Source: Spirochaetaceae bacterium (GTDB lineage Bacteria > Spirochaetota > Spirochaetia > Treponematales > Breznakiellaceae). Taken from it: DNA of 28,307 bases. A program made the position numbers and the translations under genes. The DNA is taken from the NCBI GenBank assembly GCA_031278575.1, contig JAITKD010000205.1:1-28307 (forward strand), in the 5' to 3' direction. Shown here one piece after another: positions 8,901-18,700 of this stretch. The notes beneath the pieces are model-generated. The model had not been told where the DNA came from and made no database searches. It saw nothing but the letters and a program-made list of their open reading frames with translations. Every line of letters starts with the position of its first letter. Within the stretch, counting starts at the first letter, position 1.

Positions 8901-11900
8901 TCATACCCCTGTGTTTCATCCAGGGAACGGTCATCCCATTGACCGGACTGTACGCGCCGAACCGCTTCGTCCACGGATTTTTTCCGTATCTCCTCATCGG
9001 CATATCCGTGGTGTACTAACGCCATGGCCGTTAAGGCCTCCCGTAAGGCAGCCTCATCGTTAAAGGTTCCCTCACCGTGTTGTTTCGCCAGGTCCCGGCC
9101 GATTCTTTTTATGGTTTCTTCTTCAATGGCGGCTTTATCTATATAGGTAAATAGATCCGGCGGCAGTTGTAAAGCGGCGCTTAAAACCCTGGCGTCCCCC
9201 GGACCGGCATATACCAGGGTGTCCGCCACAAGCTGTACGGCCTGGGATTGTCTTTTAACAGTTTCTATTTCGTTTTTTACGGCGCCGCTGGAACCGGCGA
9301 TACTGCCGTTGCTATAAATTGTTTTGGCCGCCATGTAGGAAATAAAAGATTCCTGCCACGTTTGTATCTCAACGTTGATCCATTGGGGCAGTGAATCAAG
9401 CTGTCCGTTCAATTTGGATAAAAAGATCGCAAGGTTGTGGGTTAGGGATCCTTCCATCCCGGCAAGGGCGGTTCCCATGGATTTTATGCCGGGAAGAAAC
9501 GTGCCGTTCAGGTCGATGCCGTAGGACTTAAAAAGTTCCCCCATCTTTTGTAAACCCCGAAGCCCCATTTCCCGTACCACCGGCGCGGATTGAGGGCCGG
9601 TGATTTGATACGCCGTTAATAAGCCTTGGCTCCGGGCGGCCGCGGTCATCTCCGCTTCTAAAAGACCGTATCCGACGGCTTTTCCCGATTGGGTAACAAA
9701 ACAGGATCCCCCGTTCAGAAACCACGCGACGATTCCCCCGGACCGGCCGGCGTTTTCCAGGGCCTCATAATAATCCGCTGTACTATACGCTTCGACAGAC
9801 TCAAGGAGGCGCTGAAATTCTTTTAATGTGCCAAGAATCTCCGCGGCGTCCGAAGAACCGGCAAAACAAAACGTTGATAATAATTTCGCCCGGTCCCCCC
9901 CCGTAATTTCACCTAAAAAACAGGACAAAGCTTCCGTCTCCAGGGCAAGACGGGCCTTTAATAAGGCCCGGGTATCCCGTTCAACATCGTTATTGAGGCT
10001 GGCTTCAAGTCCCAGCCGATCAAAAATTTCCTGTTCCATGAGATCCGGCGCATACCCCCGGGCGTTAAAATACCAATCCCTGGTTGAATTACCGGCTAAA
10101 AGATCCAGGGCTTTCATCCTGGTTTCTACCTGAACCTGGGCCTGGGCTTTTGCCGTTTTTGTCATGGCGCTGATCAGCTTGTTGTATTGTTCCTGAATTT
10201 TCCCCTGATCCGCCGCCGGGGCACCGGCAAGGGCTTCTTTTTTTTCCAATAACAGATCTTCAATAAGGGCATAAAACGGATCATCCCCTTCAAGGCCAAA
10301 CCCGTCAATAACATCCGGTATCGTATGATAAACCTCAAAAACATTGATTTTTGAAACAACGCCCATCAAATCGGCGAGGGATCTTCCAATCTCGTCGTCC
10401 CCCAAAATAAGATGCTTTAACATTTGTCCGGTAGTTTCAAGCTCCTGGGCAAATCCCAGCTCATGGGCCCGTTCAAGATACCGGACATATATCGCCCCCT
10501 CCCCTTCGGCGGTCAACAAATGGTATTTCCGGAGCAATTCTTCATATTTTGATACCAGTTCATCCAGGACAAAATCATTACGCCCGGCCGCATACGCGGC
10601 CATGATGATCGCGTACGCCTGATTTTTTTCTTCCAGTTTGTTTTCCGCGTCCCGCAGCGCGGCGGCCGCGCTACTCAGGGATTCCTGGGCTTCTTTTACC
10701 CCGGTTCCCGCGGCGCTTAACCGGGACAACACGGCTTCATACGCGGCGAGGGCATCATCATAGGATTGTTTCGCCTGCTCCCACGCCGCAATACCTTCAC
10801 TATCGGTCATGCGTCCGGCGCTTAATTCTTCCGCATAGGAAACGACCGCCTCGGCGATAGTTTTTCGTTTTTCCCAATAACCGGCCACCGCTTTTGCCCG
10901 GATGAGTTCTATCTGATATTCGTCCAGATTAAAATCTTCACTTGCCGCGCCTTCGGCTAAGATATCCGTAAGGGCGCCGGTTCCCATCACCATATTAAAA
11001 TCATTAATCAGGGCGTCCCGGGCGGCCTTGGCCTTATCAATATAGGAATCATACAGATCAGACCAGTTTTTTAACTCCTGGGCTATTTTAAAAGAATTAC
11101 TAACGGGTATTCCCAATCTTTCTAATTGTTCAATCGCTTCTTGCTCCTGGGCTTTGCTTTTTTTTCCGTTTATAATATCTTTTATCAGCGGACTCATCTG
11201 GCCCCCGGATCCATACCGCTGTTCGTAGGCGGTCAAAACCGTCTGCCAATGGCCGGTGAGTTCCCCGGATATCCATGAGGAAAAACCTCCTCCCGCAAGA
11301 GAAGGGGCGTTCTTTTTAACGTATTGACTGAGCCAGAAATTGACGTTCTCCTGGGCCCCGGCCACAACGGCGCCGCAGGTAAGGTAGGTGTCCACCCAGG
11401 CTTTAGCCCGTCCTGTCCCGGCCTCGGTCCTGATCGCCAGGTCCCGTTCAAATTCGGCCCTCGCTCCGGCGATTGCGGCTTCAAGATTCTCCGACGCCCG
11501 CTTAAAAATCGCCGCCCCTGACTCAAAAAGGATTTTTGCTTTTGCTTCCCAATTACGCCGTTCCTTTTCAAGCCGGTCAAAGGCGTTACTCCAGGCTTCT
11601 TCCCCTGCCGCATAATATTGCCCCGCTTCCTGTTCCCATTCTATACGGCGTACAAAAAACCGCTCCTCCGCGTCCGCCCACGCGTTAAGGCCCCGCTCAA
11701 ATTGTTCCCGGTAGGCTTCAAGCCATTCGGAACCGGCGAGGGCCAAATCGCCGTTACCGGTTTCAGCCGCCTCTATCCGGGTTTCCAGGGCGGTTATTCC
11801 CTGGGTACAGAGGGCTTCGGTTTCCGCTATCAGCCGGGCGGTAACCATAGCCGCCGCTTCTTCATCACTTTTTTTCCGTAAGCTCCACACGTCCCCGGTT

Positions 11901-12643
11901 CTTTGGGCGATAAAAATCCGTTCTTCCCGGGCGACCAGGGCTTCAAATTCCCGCCGCCTATCCGATACCGCGCTCACGGTTATGTCCCGAAGTTTTTTTT
12001 CAAAGGCTTCCCGATCTTTTTCGCTGATATAACCCAGGAGTTCAGGAAACAAGGAGGCCAGGCGGGCCTCATATTGGGCCGCGACGGAATCGATAATTTT
12101 TTCCGCGTTTTCCCGCCATTGCTGCTGATCCCCCTCCTGAGATCCCGCTGTTTCGCCGGGACGTATCACCAGGGGGTCGCCGGTTTCCTCATCATAACGG
12201 ATCGCTCCCTTTTCATCCAAATGATATATAAACCCCAAATTGGTTTTCCTGATCTCCCGAACCGAATCCTCCGACTGTTCCACAATTCCGGTATTAAAAA
12301 AACGCCTCAGAAGCCATTGGGTAAAACGGTTCTCCAACTCCGCCTCACTCCAGGCGTTAATGGTTTCCCCCGCCGCCTCAAGGAGGGCCCGGTCTTCGTA
12401 AAGTTCCGTGGCGGCCAGCTCCCAGGCATTCCTGGCCATAACCATTCCCCGCCGGGCTTCGGCCATCCATTGTTCCGGGTTGATCTCCCGGTCCGCTTTT
12501 TGAAAATGATACTCAAAAGCCCCGGAATTAAAACCCAGGACATCCGGTTTTGTTTCTCCGGAAAAACCGCTCATACAAAAAACCAGGAACATCACCGCCG
12601 GGATGATCCTTTTGAGAAAAAAATAAAAAACTAGGGTCGTCAT
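2951..12643 (-). CDS. Giant exported helical protein with C-terminal papain-fold-like hydrolase domain
   Basis: A 3230-residue protein of unknown role. Start: ATG at 12643 is chosen because ACGAGG lies 7-8 bases before it; an in-frame GTG at 12679 lacks this and overlaps the previous gene. Residues 1-31 form a Sec-type signal (KR then a hydrophobic IIPAVMFLVF core). Residues ~40-2480 are mostly Ala/Glu/Lys/Tyr/Trp-rich helix with many coiled-coil-like stretches and recurring W-x-x-A patterns. Residues 2501-2686 are Gly/Ala/Ser-rich and hydrophobic. Residues ~2700-3000 carry polar, Asp/Gly-rich segments such as KYDGSGYLRDVDG. The last ~140 residues hold TYCNFVFLD (Cys3097) and YHGHIGTVV (His3175), the spacing and context of NlpC/P60, CHAP or related papain-fold hydrolases. 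The layout recalls the very large structural proteins of Leptospira (TIGR04388), from memory only. It lies 25 bp after an RND permease stop, so it is probably the last gene of the efflux operon. Its middle is clearly poorer in GC than its neighbours. Confidence 0.85.
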   Translation of the reverse strand: MTTLVFYFFLKRIIPAVMFLVFCMSGFSGETKPDVLGFNSGAFEYHFQKADREINPEQWMAEARRGMVMARNAWELAATELYEDRALLEAAGETINAWSEAELENRFTQWLLRRFFNTGIVEQSEDSVREIRKTNLGFIYHLDEKGAIRYDEETGDPLVIRPGETAGSQEGDQQQWRENAEKIIDSVAAQYEARLASLFPELLGYISEKDREAFEKKLRDITVSAVSDRRREFEALVAREERIFIAQRTGDVWSLRKKSDEEAAAMVTARLIAETEALCTQGITALETRIEAAETGNGDLALAGSEWLEAYREQFERGLNAWADAEERFFVRRIEWEQEAGQYYAAGEEAWSNAFDRLEKERRNWEAKAKILFESGAAIFKRASENLEAAIAGARAEFERDLAIRTEAGTGRAKAWVDTYLTCGAVVAGAQENVNFWLSQYVKKNAPSLAGGGFSSWISGELTGHWQTVLTAYEQRYGSGGQMSPLIKDIINGKKSKAQEQEAIEQLERLGIPVSNSFKIAQELKNWSDLYDSYIDKAKAARDALINDFNMVMGTGALTDILAEGAASEDFNLDEYQIELIRAKAVAGYWEKRKTIAEAVVSYAEELSAGRMTDSEGIAAWEQAKQSYDDALAAYEAVLSRLSAAGTGVKEAQESLSSAAAALRDAENKLEEKNQAYAIIMAAYAAGRNDFVLDELVSKYEELLRKYHLLTAEGEGAIYVRYLERAHELGFAQELETTGQMLKHLILGDDEIGRSLADLMGVVSKINVFEVYHTIPDVIDGFGLEGDDPFYALIEDLLLEKKEALAGAPAADQGKIQEQYNKLISAMTKTAKAQAQVQVETRMKALDLLAGNSTRDWYFNARGYAPDLMEQEIFDRLGLEASLNNDVERDTRALLKARLALETEALSCFLGEITGGDRAKLLSTFCFAGSSDAAEILGTLKEFQRLLESVEAYSTADYYEALENAGRSGGIVAWFLNGGSCFVTQSGKAVGYGLLEAEMTAAARSQGLLTAYQITGPQSAPVVREMGLRGLQKMGELFKSYGIDLNGTFLPGIKSMGTALAGMEGSLTHNLAIFLSKLNGQLDSLPQWINVEIQTWQESFISYMAAKTIYSNGSIAGSSGAVKNEIETVKRQSQAVQLVADTLVYAGPGDARVLSAALQLPPDLFTYIDKAAIEEETIKRIGRDLAKQHGEGTFNDEAALREALTAMALVHHGYADEEIRKKSVDEAVRRVQSGQWDDRSLDETQGYDYFYEIINRELPLVFDTLSGRQECLDYEYALLKAYEDMNKTIGDAEREGRSHWRQFLDADFLEDYNNRSGNEDKKVSPGIQGNPEGTYNGIKGAKNWREGILADAYEKAAQDTQRLNYALMMFMNAQDPAGDEAIRAGIKKYQDNPLLDWDEGLIKTVDYVFYDNYYMESGEFQKNYALAASLEKEIEQLGMGYTASKQSSARIKAELEKTSDEIITLQDTYNLKAAAYGNAASDFASAGSVYDEIYNRVKKGYALLEETRAAYETEDAIRRWASTAYLDNNPGASEFTANYKKPYEDLSYSSERYERASVALNALAGLYEKEEKRPYADNEYEKLYNNYQESFQRMLLSVKALGLLEEAIAQEKQKNNTYYDNYQRYLAELGVSINYPPDYQPPGGKSEWQLMDLIQIKNGRLCFAYNSSFQIQEMTNGQAGALRDFFEPRENTGFETNMVSQFEEALRRLSTNMVKYEVDTDAAKYSQWGLARDYLLSQLIGNNTKLENMADWYSPAEALNKGENLGMMPVLYGGFLEDTPVYIIARSYRYGELAAAQKNAWDLLSAEEKADLEFYTILTILGNGGRDSKGFSYISEQNEYINLMTKLNNEKSRLNGKLRIPIARHFYKNGYNKVRATINHVTPALSRINEMVEKSRVGLGMTLESLNAYLGTYLNSCNTLAQLSGMEGGNKKIGWNNIETALSLSGGLNYGEIKKLKNYWVEMEKDMGGSYNNAVDAIKELVRWSRNKKEDDKRNFEQAWIEDEQIRLKNETTYREVFAAFVEGNADINKLNEAAASAYGYKTPARKNHLENLEQTIVRDLSGIMENGAGYKTEYIGLAEELTGLIQRAYSARYNAELTARELEWDIQRYDLQEKYRSWMEASSLILERGRIDWKTGITTMRESYARWIKDFNEEYKRVNDAWAVAYLAGLEDKARWVDLAAEAAHNTASETLLAMVGSEAEMMVRRMDTRDPAGMNLVNSTEEAEKTLRQLLNSTGIINLETAFAAAKGIAGTITSQVRRGIGGPGAWNSGTIQAAAVMLAKETNEELAAREAKRVAVHVRQAVKEALDNLVKNVDEANKNFDENMDDIFIIEGQWRKSGRQYVKKVIVHSTLFDPVITTSVSVDGYEYYQMDPIKLSTDLNEDRIRNLDLLAVQALINNMYTEVQGITEKIFGTDTNDTGLFNQHIGEGPTVKPDVKSDMKIHELFSDDGTGQLGKLLRSYIYWSLKEKNGIAAVNSALWEKPLWDSRDSWFQAPSIRSAVDTGLQAVSTIASTAIGAVAGAFSGGLGFAAAAVINTAINLSDDLLFGAMDVAGNFKTWDEVGFEFGKKAAITTAGSLIGGAFNGVGSLAASASSSFLQQGITGMVTQNLTGISKVMVQTAMTGLQSLTTGTVTSALNAVTYNSNNGLGFSRDLFTGGMKSASIGALSGMTGGFTAGVMNWGLEGFYSQLYTDGEKLSSLAGGLTGEGVNYAFNGNFGLNLLNLDLLTGGKVNSGLLELQLGRDGVNLAVGTGGVDVSPGAMMGALRGLEAWKVNAQLLVSKEENARQYASQMRTLYSGDAVNRAEFEAVLEGRTRYLENRSAEGTESIYDEYTGVKTVFLGRDALEEGGRFGLNVVFSHEAYRNGRDDGVYGQIIERNNAVAGHIGAALGLMGTYGTDGLSAGLRGEALWYQYARDQQNYSITEAVLGAYDSDRDFWQLTGTGGLKYDGSGYLRDVDGLYINYDGTRTKEPVEGPGGTLGSPGIETGLLRILDLNPTEGNITAIQDMMSAAGLEHTVDPRDPENRDLWMWKGTTALAVNNTQITIKNDLLRKFGMVHLPEFLYENSTQAYAIKDTANQISLKEEWQPQDEKTYCNFVFLDTIEAVLGANDLTNALRAAGVANKIGLFLNSEYDQLYSGLMAQIEANRGNMTVVSYVNPGYLKTGDNDAYHGHIGTVVANYGTYIPALGPRISQGGIKNGEYWTRDPKTFGGVMNSTSFYRLKTGRGK

Positions 12644-12668
12644 TTTTTGGCCTCGTGAAAGAGCGCCT

Positions 12669-15600
12669 CTATTCCGCACAAGCGGAATTTCTTTCCTTAT
12701 CTTTTATAGGGTGAAAGGTAAAAAACAATGCTGAACCATATACCCGTAACGCGGGCAGCAGCGTTAATCCTGAAAGAACAGAAGCGCCGACTCCCAGGAC
12801 CGTTACCACCGACAGGGTTCGGATCAGGGAATTGGTTTCTTCCTTTAAAAAGAGGAAGGGCGCCGCCCCGGTTATGGTAGTACCGCCGGTGGCGCAAAGG
12901 GCGGGGAGTTTTTTTCTGAGGGCCCGGTATAAACCGGCGGCAAGGCCGTTTTTGTTTTTTCCCCCCGGGGGGATACGGCGGATTTCATCGGTGATCAGTA
13001 CCGAAGCGTTCACCGCCATACCGCTTACCGCCACCAAGGCGCAGGCGGCGGAGGATGTAACCGGCACCGCGGCGGCGGTCATAACCAGGGCGGGGACTGA
13101 AAGGGAAGGTAAAACCACCGACAGGACCGCCAGGGGAATTCCAAAGGATTCGTTCCCCGCGGCGATCACCATATAACAAAAAAGCAGGGCCAATAAAAAC
13201 CAAAAAACCGTTCTTGAAAGGGTCTCCGCGGCGGCAACAGCATCCCGGTCAAATTCCAGGGTATAGCCCGGGGGGAGTTCCATATTCTCCAAAACAGCCA
13301 TAACCCGATCCCGGACCTTTCTTGGATCCATGGGTTTGGTTCTGACGGAAATAGAGGCCGTCCGCCGGCGATCCTCCCGTCTGATACCGGAAGGTTCCGT
13401 TTCCGGGGGGGTATTTTTTTTAATAAGGGAATTGAGCCGTACCGCCCCGCCGGTATTTCCCGATTCCACGAGGAGCTCCCGGATCTCTTCCGGGGAAAGG
13501 GCGGATGTCCCCCGGCCCCGGACACGGACATCCGTCTCCCCCTGGGGGCCTATCCGTTTATAAACCACCGGCCCGTGTATCCCCCGCCGGGCACTATCGG
13601 CCAGCCGGGAAAATTGAATGCCCGCGGTTAAAAGCCGTTCCCGGTCAGGAATCAGGGTAAGCCGTTTGCTTCCTTCTTTAAAGTTCAGTACCGTTTCCCG
13701 GATCAGGGGAAGGGTCCCGCAGAACCGGGCCGCTTCCGCCGCCAATTCCCGGCATTTTCCGTCATCATCCCCGGCGATCTTGATCTCCCAAATCCGTTCG
13801 CCGGGGGATGTCTCCGGGATATACACAAAACCGCCGGGAATCCCCTGGGTTCTGACCAGATCCCGAAGGGTATCGGCGGGGATGATCCGGGGATCAAAGG
13901 AAACCAGGATCGACCCCGAAGCGGTCCGCGCCGCGGTCTGGACGTTTTCTATGCCTTCGTGTTTTTTTAATTCCTCCGCGTAAACCGCGAGGAGCCGGTC
14001 CGCCGCCTCCGCCCTGAACCCTCCCGCAAATTCAACCTGGGCATACAGGGAATTGCCGGAACTTTCGGCGCCGGCATCGGCCCCGGCCAAGGCCAAGGCG
14101 GTAATGCCCCCGGCGGAAATGAGGCCCCATACCATGAGGGGGCCATAGGGACGGGCCGTACAAAACCGCACCTGGGCGGCCAGGAACCGCAGCCCCCTCC
14201 GGCGTATCCTCCGGCGGGCTTTTTTCCAGGCCCCCGGAAGATTTCCGGGATTACCCGGCTTTTTACGGGGAACCTTCTCCGGGGGGGGTAACGCCGGGGC
14301 GGCCTTTAATCCCCACAGGAGGAGGGGCGGAATCAGGACCAGGGCCGCCGGAAGGGCCAGAAAGGTAACGGTTCCTATGGCCCAGGCCAGGGCGCCGATA
14401 CCGCCGGCCAGGGATTCCATGGCGGTGAGGGGCAGGAGGGCGGCTATGGTGGTAACCGAGCCGGAAACCAGGGGAAGGCGGAGCTCCCTCAGGAGGGCCT
14501 TCCCTTCTTCCAGGGTCCGGGCCCTGCCCAGCCCTTCGGAACTGAGGAGGACCGCGTCCACCGCGGCGCCGGCCCCGGCGGAAAGTCCCGCCAGAAGCCC
14601 CCGGTCCAGGGAAAAACCCAGGAGGGATAACAGGGCCGCCGACAGGAGGCAGATAAAGGGAACCGTGAGCCCGGAAATCAAGGCCGTAAACACCCGCCGG
14701 TTCCGGTTTCCAAAACCGGAACCCGGGGTTTTGCCGAGGAGGGCCGTCAAAAGGGCTACCGCGGCGGCCCCCTGGAGGGCGGCGGCAAATACCGAACCAT
14801 AGGCGGCGCGTTCTTCCGCCCCCCGATCCGAAAGAATTTTGAATTCCAGGGGCAGGCCGGCGAATTTTTCCAGTTCCCTTTTGATCAACCCCGAAAGTTT
14901 CGCCGGGTTCGCATCGGCCCCGGGAAGGACGGCGATCACCGCAACGCTTTTTCCGTTAAGCCGGGAAAAGGATTCCGGCTCCCGGTTTTGTTCGTACAGA
15001 CGGGCCGCGTCTTTTAACCGGCCCTCCCCCCCTTCGGGAAGGGGAAGGAGGGCATCCGCCAGGGCAAGGCCATCCTCGTACCGGCCGTCCAGGGTAATAA
15101 GGATCTCCCGGTCCCCGCTTTTGATAAATCCCCCGGGGAGGAGGACATCGTTTTCCCCCAAGACGCCGGCGATCCGGGAGGCGTCAAGACCCCGGGACGC
15201 GGCTTCTTCCGGTTTAAGGGCGATCACGATTTCAGGAAGTCCCGTACCGGAAACTTCCACTTCTCCGGCCCCTTCCAGGGCTTCCAGGGCGGGTTTAACG
15301 ATCCGCTCCAGGTACTTCCCCAGGGAGGAATCATCATCGGCGCTAAAAACCGCGGCGGTCCAGAGGGGGAACCGGGAATCGTCGGAGGAGAGGATCTCCG
15401 GCCGCTGGGCCGACGAGGGCAGGGCCTCGTAAACCCGCTGGGCCGCTTCCCGTACCGCCTCATAAGCGCCGGGAACCTTCCGTCCAAAACGGACAAAGGC
15501 CCGGACCTTTCCGTTTTCACTGGTAGTCATAATGTTTTTGATCCCCCCGATGGAAGAAAGGGCATCCTCCAGGGGAATAGCCGCGGTTCGTTCCATCTCC

Positions 15601-15770
15601 CGGGCATTTACCCCGTAATGCCGCAGGGTAATGGTATAACCGGAATTCCCGCTTTGGTTTTCTCCCCGATCCGCCCCGCGTATCACCATAAAAACCGACA
15701 GGGCGGTAAGGGCGAAGATCACCCCCAGGGCGGCTACGGGTTTTTGCAGCCAGGTTGGACTTGATGTCAT
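12669..15770 (-). CDS. RND-family efflux permease, divergent second copy
   Basis: Inner-membrane transporter of the AcrB/HAE-type resistance-nodulation-division family, 1033 residues (the usual size). TM1 is near residues 12-31, followed by porter-domain text GVNAREMERTAAIPLEDAL. The TM4 signature AGAGAAVDAVLL has Asp405 at the position of AcrB Asp407, with Ala at the Asp408 position. The second half repeats the fold, with GMAVNASVLITDE near residue 920, where Val920 stands at the AcrB Lys940 position. Start ATG at 15770 overlaps the preceding permease stop as ATGA and has GGAGG five bases before it. It is more degenerate than its tandem partner: the usual YPG after TM1 is HYGV and the TM4 motif is weak. 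It may pair with the upstream permease as a heteromeric pump, as MdtB/MdtC do, or may have lost proton relay. Family assignment is firm; substrate is unknown. Confidence 0.9.
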   Translation of the reverse strand: MTSSPTWLQKPVAALGVIFALTALSVFMVIRGADRGENQSGNSGYTITLRHYGVNAREMERTAAIPLEDALSSIGGIKNIMTTSENGKVRAFVRFGRKVPGAYEAVREAAQRVYEALPSSAQRPEILSSDDSRFPLWTAAVFSADDDSSLGKYLERIVKPALEALEGAGEVEVSGTGLPEIVIALKPEEAASRGLDASRIAGVLGENDVLLPGGFIKSGDREILITLDGRYEDGLALADALLPLPEGGEGRLKDAARLYEQNREPESFSRLNGKSVAVIAVLPGADANPAKLSGLIKRELEKFAGLPLEFKILSDRGAEERAAYGSVFAAALQGAAAVALLTALLGKTPGSGFGNRNRRVFTALISGLTVPFICLLSAALLSLLGFSLDRGLLAGLSAGAGAAVDAVLLSSEGLGRARTLEEGKALLRELRLPLVSGSVTTIAALLPLTAMESLAGGIGALAWAIGTVTFLALPAALVLIPPLLLWGLKAAPALPPPEKVPRKKPGNPGNLPGAWKKARRRIRRRGLRFLAAQVRFCTARPYGPLMVWGLISAGGITALALAGADAGAESSGNSLYAQVEFAGGFRAEAADRLLAVYAEELKKHEGIENVQTAARTASGSILVSFDPRIIPADTLRDLVRTQGIPGGFVYIPETSPGERIWEIKIAGDDDGKCRELAAEAARFCGTLPLIRETVLNFKEGSKRLTLIPDRERLLTAGIQFSRLADSARRGIHGPVVYKRIGPQGETDVRVRGRGTSALSPEEIRELLVESGNTGGAVRLNSLIKKNTPPETEPSGIRREDRRRTASISVRTKPMDPRKVRDRVMAVLENMELPPGYTLEFDRDAVAAAETLSRTVFWFLLALLFCYMVIAAGNESFGIPLAVLSVVLPSLSVPALVMTAAAVPVTSSAACALVAVSGMAVNASVLITDEIRRIPPGGKNKNGLAAGLYRALRKKLPALCATGGTTITGAAPFLFLKEETNSLIRTLSVVTVLGVGASVLSGLTLLPALRVYGSALFFTFHPIKDKERNSACAE

Positions 15771-18700
15771 AGCGCCTCCGGGAATCGTTCCCGAGGGCCT
15801 TCCCCGGCCTTGAGAAAGGGGATAAAAATCGGGGGCAGGGCAAAAAGGGTAAGCAGGGTAGCAGCCCCTATGCCCCCCAGCATGGCCGCCGCCATGGAAT
15901 GCTGGTTTGAACCCAGGGGGGAGACGACCAGGGGCAGCAGGGCAAAAAGGGTGGTCAGGGTCGTGGCCAGTACCGGGCGGAACCGTTCAACGGCGGCGGA
16001 ATAAACCGCGGCCGCCGGCGGAAAGCCCCGGTTTGTTTTTTCCACGGCGGTCTCATAAAGGAGGATCCCGTTGTTCACCACCAAACCGAAGAGTACCACC
16101 AGGCCGAGGATCGAACCCGAATCAAGCCCGGCCCCGGCGAATAACAGGGCCGGGCCGGCGCCGGCAAGGGAAAAGGGGATGGTCAGCATGAGGATCCCCG
16201 GGAGTATAAAGGATTCAAACTGGGCGGCCATAGTCATATAGAGGAGGATCAGCACCAGAAACAGGGTAACAACCAGGGAAGTCCGGTACCGGCTAAAGAC
16301 GGATTCATCCGCCCGGGAAATCCCCGGGGTCTTGTTTAATTCCTCCAAAACCGGGGATAACCCGGCTTCCGCCCCCGGCAAGGGAAGGACGTCCAGGTAT
16401 ATCACATCCCCCCGGTCCAGCCGGGCCAGGGCAGCCTCGGCCTGGGCCTGTTCGACCCTGCCCAGGGCCCCCAGAAAAACCGGCCCCCCCTCGCCGGCCC
16501 CCAGGGGAATAGCCTCCACCATGGTTTCAGGCCGGAGAAAATCCCGGCGCAGATCCCCGGAAACCCGGATTTCCAGGGGCCGCCCCTCAATCTCCAGCCT
16601 GGCGGCCACCAGCCCTTCGGTGGCGGCGTGAACCATTTCCGCCATCCCCGTGACGGAGATCCCCAAATGGGCGGCGGCCTCCCGGTCCGGGTAGATCCGT
16701 AACTCCGGCCGGGCCCCGGAGGGCCGGAGGCTGACGGAGGCGGGGCCGGCCAGGGTCTTCACCCGTTCCGCCGCCTCCCGGGCCTCGCGGGCGGTTTCTT
16801 CCCGGTCCTTACCCCGGACGGCCAGGGTATGCCCCGGGGACAGTCCCAGGAGACGTTCGGTCTTATCCTGGGGATAGGCGGCGGTACCGGCGGTTCCCGG
16901 TGGAAATTGGGTGAGGAGGGGGCCTTCCAGGAGTTTTTGGATATCCGCCATAGCCTTAACCGGACTGGCCCCTTTCCGTAAGACGCACCGGAGCCGGAGT
17001 TCCTCTTTCCGGTAATCCGTATCCGCCCGGCGGCCCAGGTCCTCTTCCTCCGCCCCCGCCCGGCCGAAGATCTTCCCTATGGGGGGAAGCTCCGATAAGG
17101 CATGGGAGAGGAGTACCCCGTACCGCCCCACCGCTTCCAGGTCCGTACCGGAGGGGAAGACGAGGCTTACCGCCACTTCCCCGGCTTCGTCGGGGAATAC
17201 AAAGGCCGCGGGCCGGGTAAAAAGGACGGCCCCCCCGGCAAGGCTTAACCCCGCGGCGATGAGGAGTACCCGGCGGGGGCGGCGCAGGCCGGAGCCAAGC
17301 AGCCGCCGGTACCGGCCGGGGAGGTTCCCTTTCATCCCCGGGGCGGGGGAAAATTCGTGAAAAAGGCTAAAAAGGGCCGGCAGGGCGAGCTGGGCAAAGA
17401 TCCACCCCGCGGTAATTGAGGAAACCAAAGAAACCGACAGATCCCCAAAGAGGGCGCCCAGGGGGCCGGGGAGGAAAACAATGGGAATAAAAACCACCGC
17501 GGTGGTAACGGTGGAGGCAAAACTCGAACCGGATACGGTGGATACACAGGCCCCAACCGCTTCGGGCCGGGGCCGCCGGTTCCGGCCCGAAAAATTCCGG
17601 TGGAGGAGATCCAAAACGATTACCGCCGTATCCGAGACCAGGCCTATCCCCAGGGCGATTCCCCCCAGGCTCATGCTGTTAAGGGATCTTCCGCTGAGGG
17701 CGAGGGAAACCAGGGCCGCCGCGGCGGACAGGGGAATGGAAAGGGCGGTGAGGACGCTGTACCGAACCTGACGGATAAAAAAGGCCAGGATTCCAAAAAC
17801 CGCGGCCGTTCCCAGGACGGCGGAAACCCCCAGGTTTTTTACCCCCTCCAGGACGGCGCCGGAAGAATCGTATACCAGCCCGAGCTCCAGATCCCGGGAA
17901 AAGGCGGCCTTTGCCTCCTCCAGGACCTTTTTGATATCCCGGGATAGCTTTACCGGATCGGCCCCGGGACGGCGGTATATTTCCAGGGCCGTCTGTTCCC
18001 GGTTATCACAAAGAAAAACGCTCTTCCGCCGGGCCAGCCCTTCCCTTAGTTCCGCCAGTTCCGAAATCCTGACCAGCCCCGAACCGGCGGGTACCAGGAT
18101 TTGGGAAAGCTCCTCCACCGATTGGGGACGGCCGGAACTGACCACCACCAGTTCCGTATCCCCCTCCCGGGCGTTTCCCGCGGGGATATCCGCGGTTTCC
18201 GCGCTAAGGTACCGGGCCAGATCCCCCGGACTCAGCCCCCCGGAAAGGGCCCGGGGGATATCCAGGGTAATCCGGGCTTCGGGGGTTTCCCCACCCACGA
18301 GGATCACCGTTCCGACCCCGTCTATCCTTCTCAGCCGGGCCCGTAATTCATATTCCGCCAAATTCCGGGCAAAAACCCCGTCCCCGGCAGGGGAAAATAC
18401 CGACAGGATACTATGGGGCTCCTGATTGGGATCCCCGGGGACCACCATGGGTTTTTTCGCCCCCTCGGGAAGATTGGGGTATACCGCGTCAATCGCCTCC
18501 CGGACCAATACGGAGGCGCCGTTGGGATCGGTCCCCCACCGGAAATCCAGAACCACCACCGAAGCCCCGTCCCGGGAAATACTCCGCAGCCGCTGGAGCC
18601 CCTTGACCGCGGAAAGGGCGTCCTCCAGGGGGATGGTAACAATGGACCGTACATCGGCGGCGCCCATGCCGGGGTATAGGGCCTCTACCGTAACCCGGGG

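Noticed and set aside
11903..12634. Plus-strand open frame of 243 codons
   Set aside because: Antisense to the N-terminal coding part of the giant gene; aromatic/Pro/Gly-rich product without motifs or ribosome binding site.
12644..12679. GTG at 12679 as start of the giant protein
   Set aside because: It would overlap the permease end and has no ribosome binding site, while ATG at 12643 has ACGAGG at proper distance followed directly by a signal peptide.
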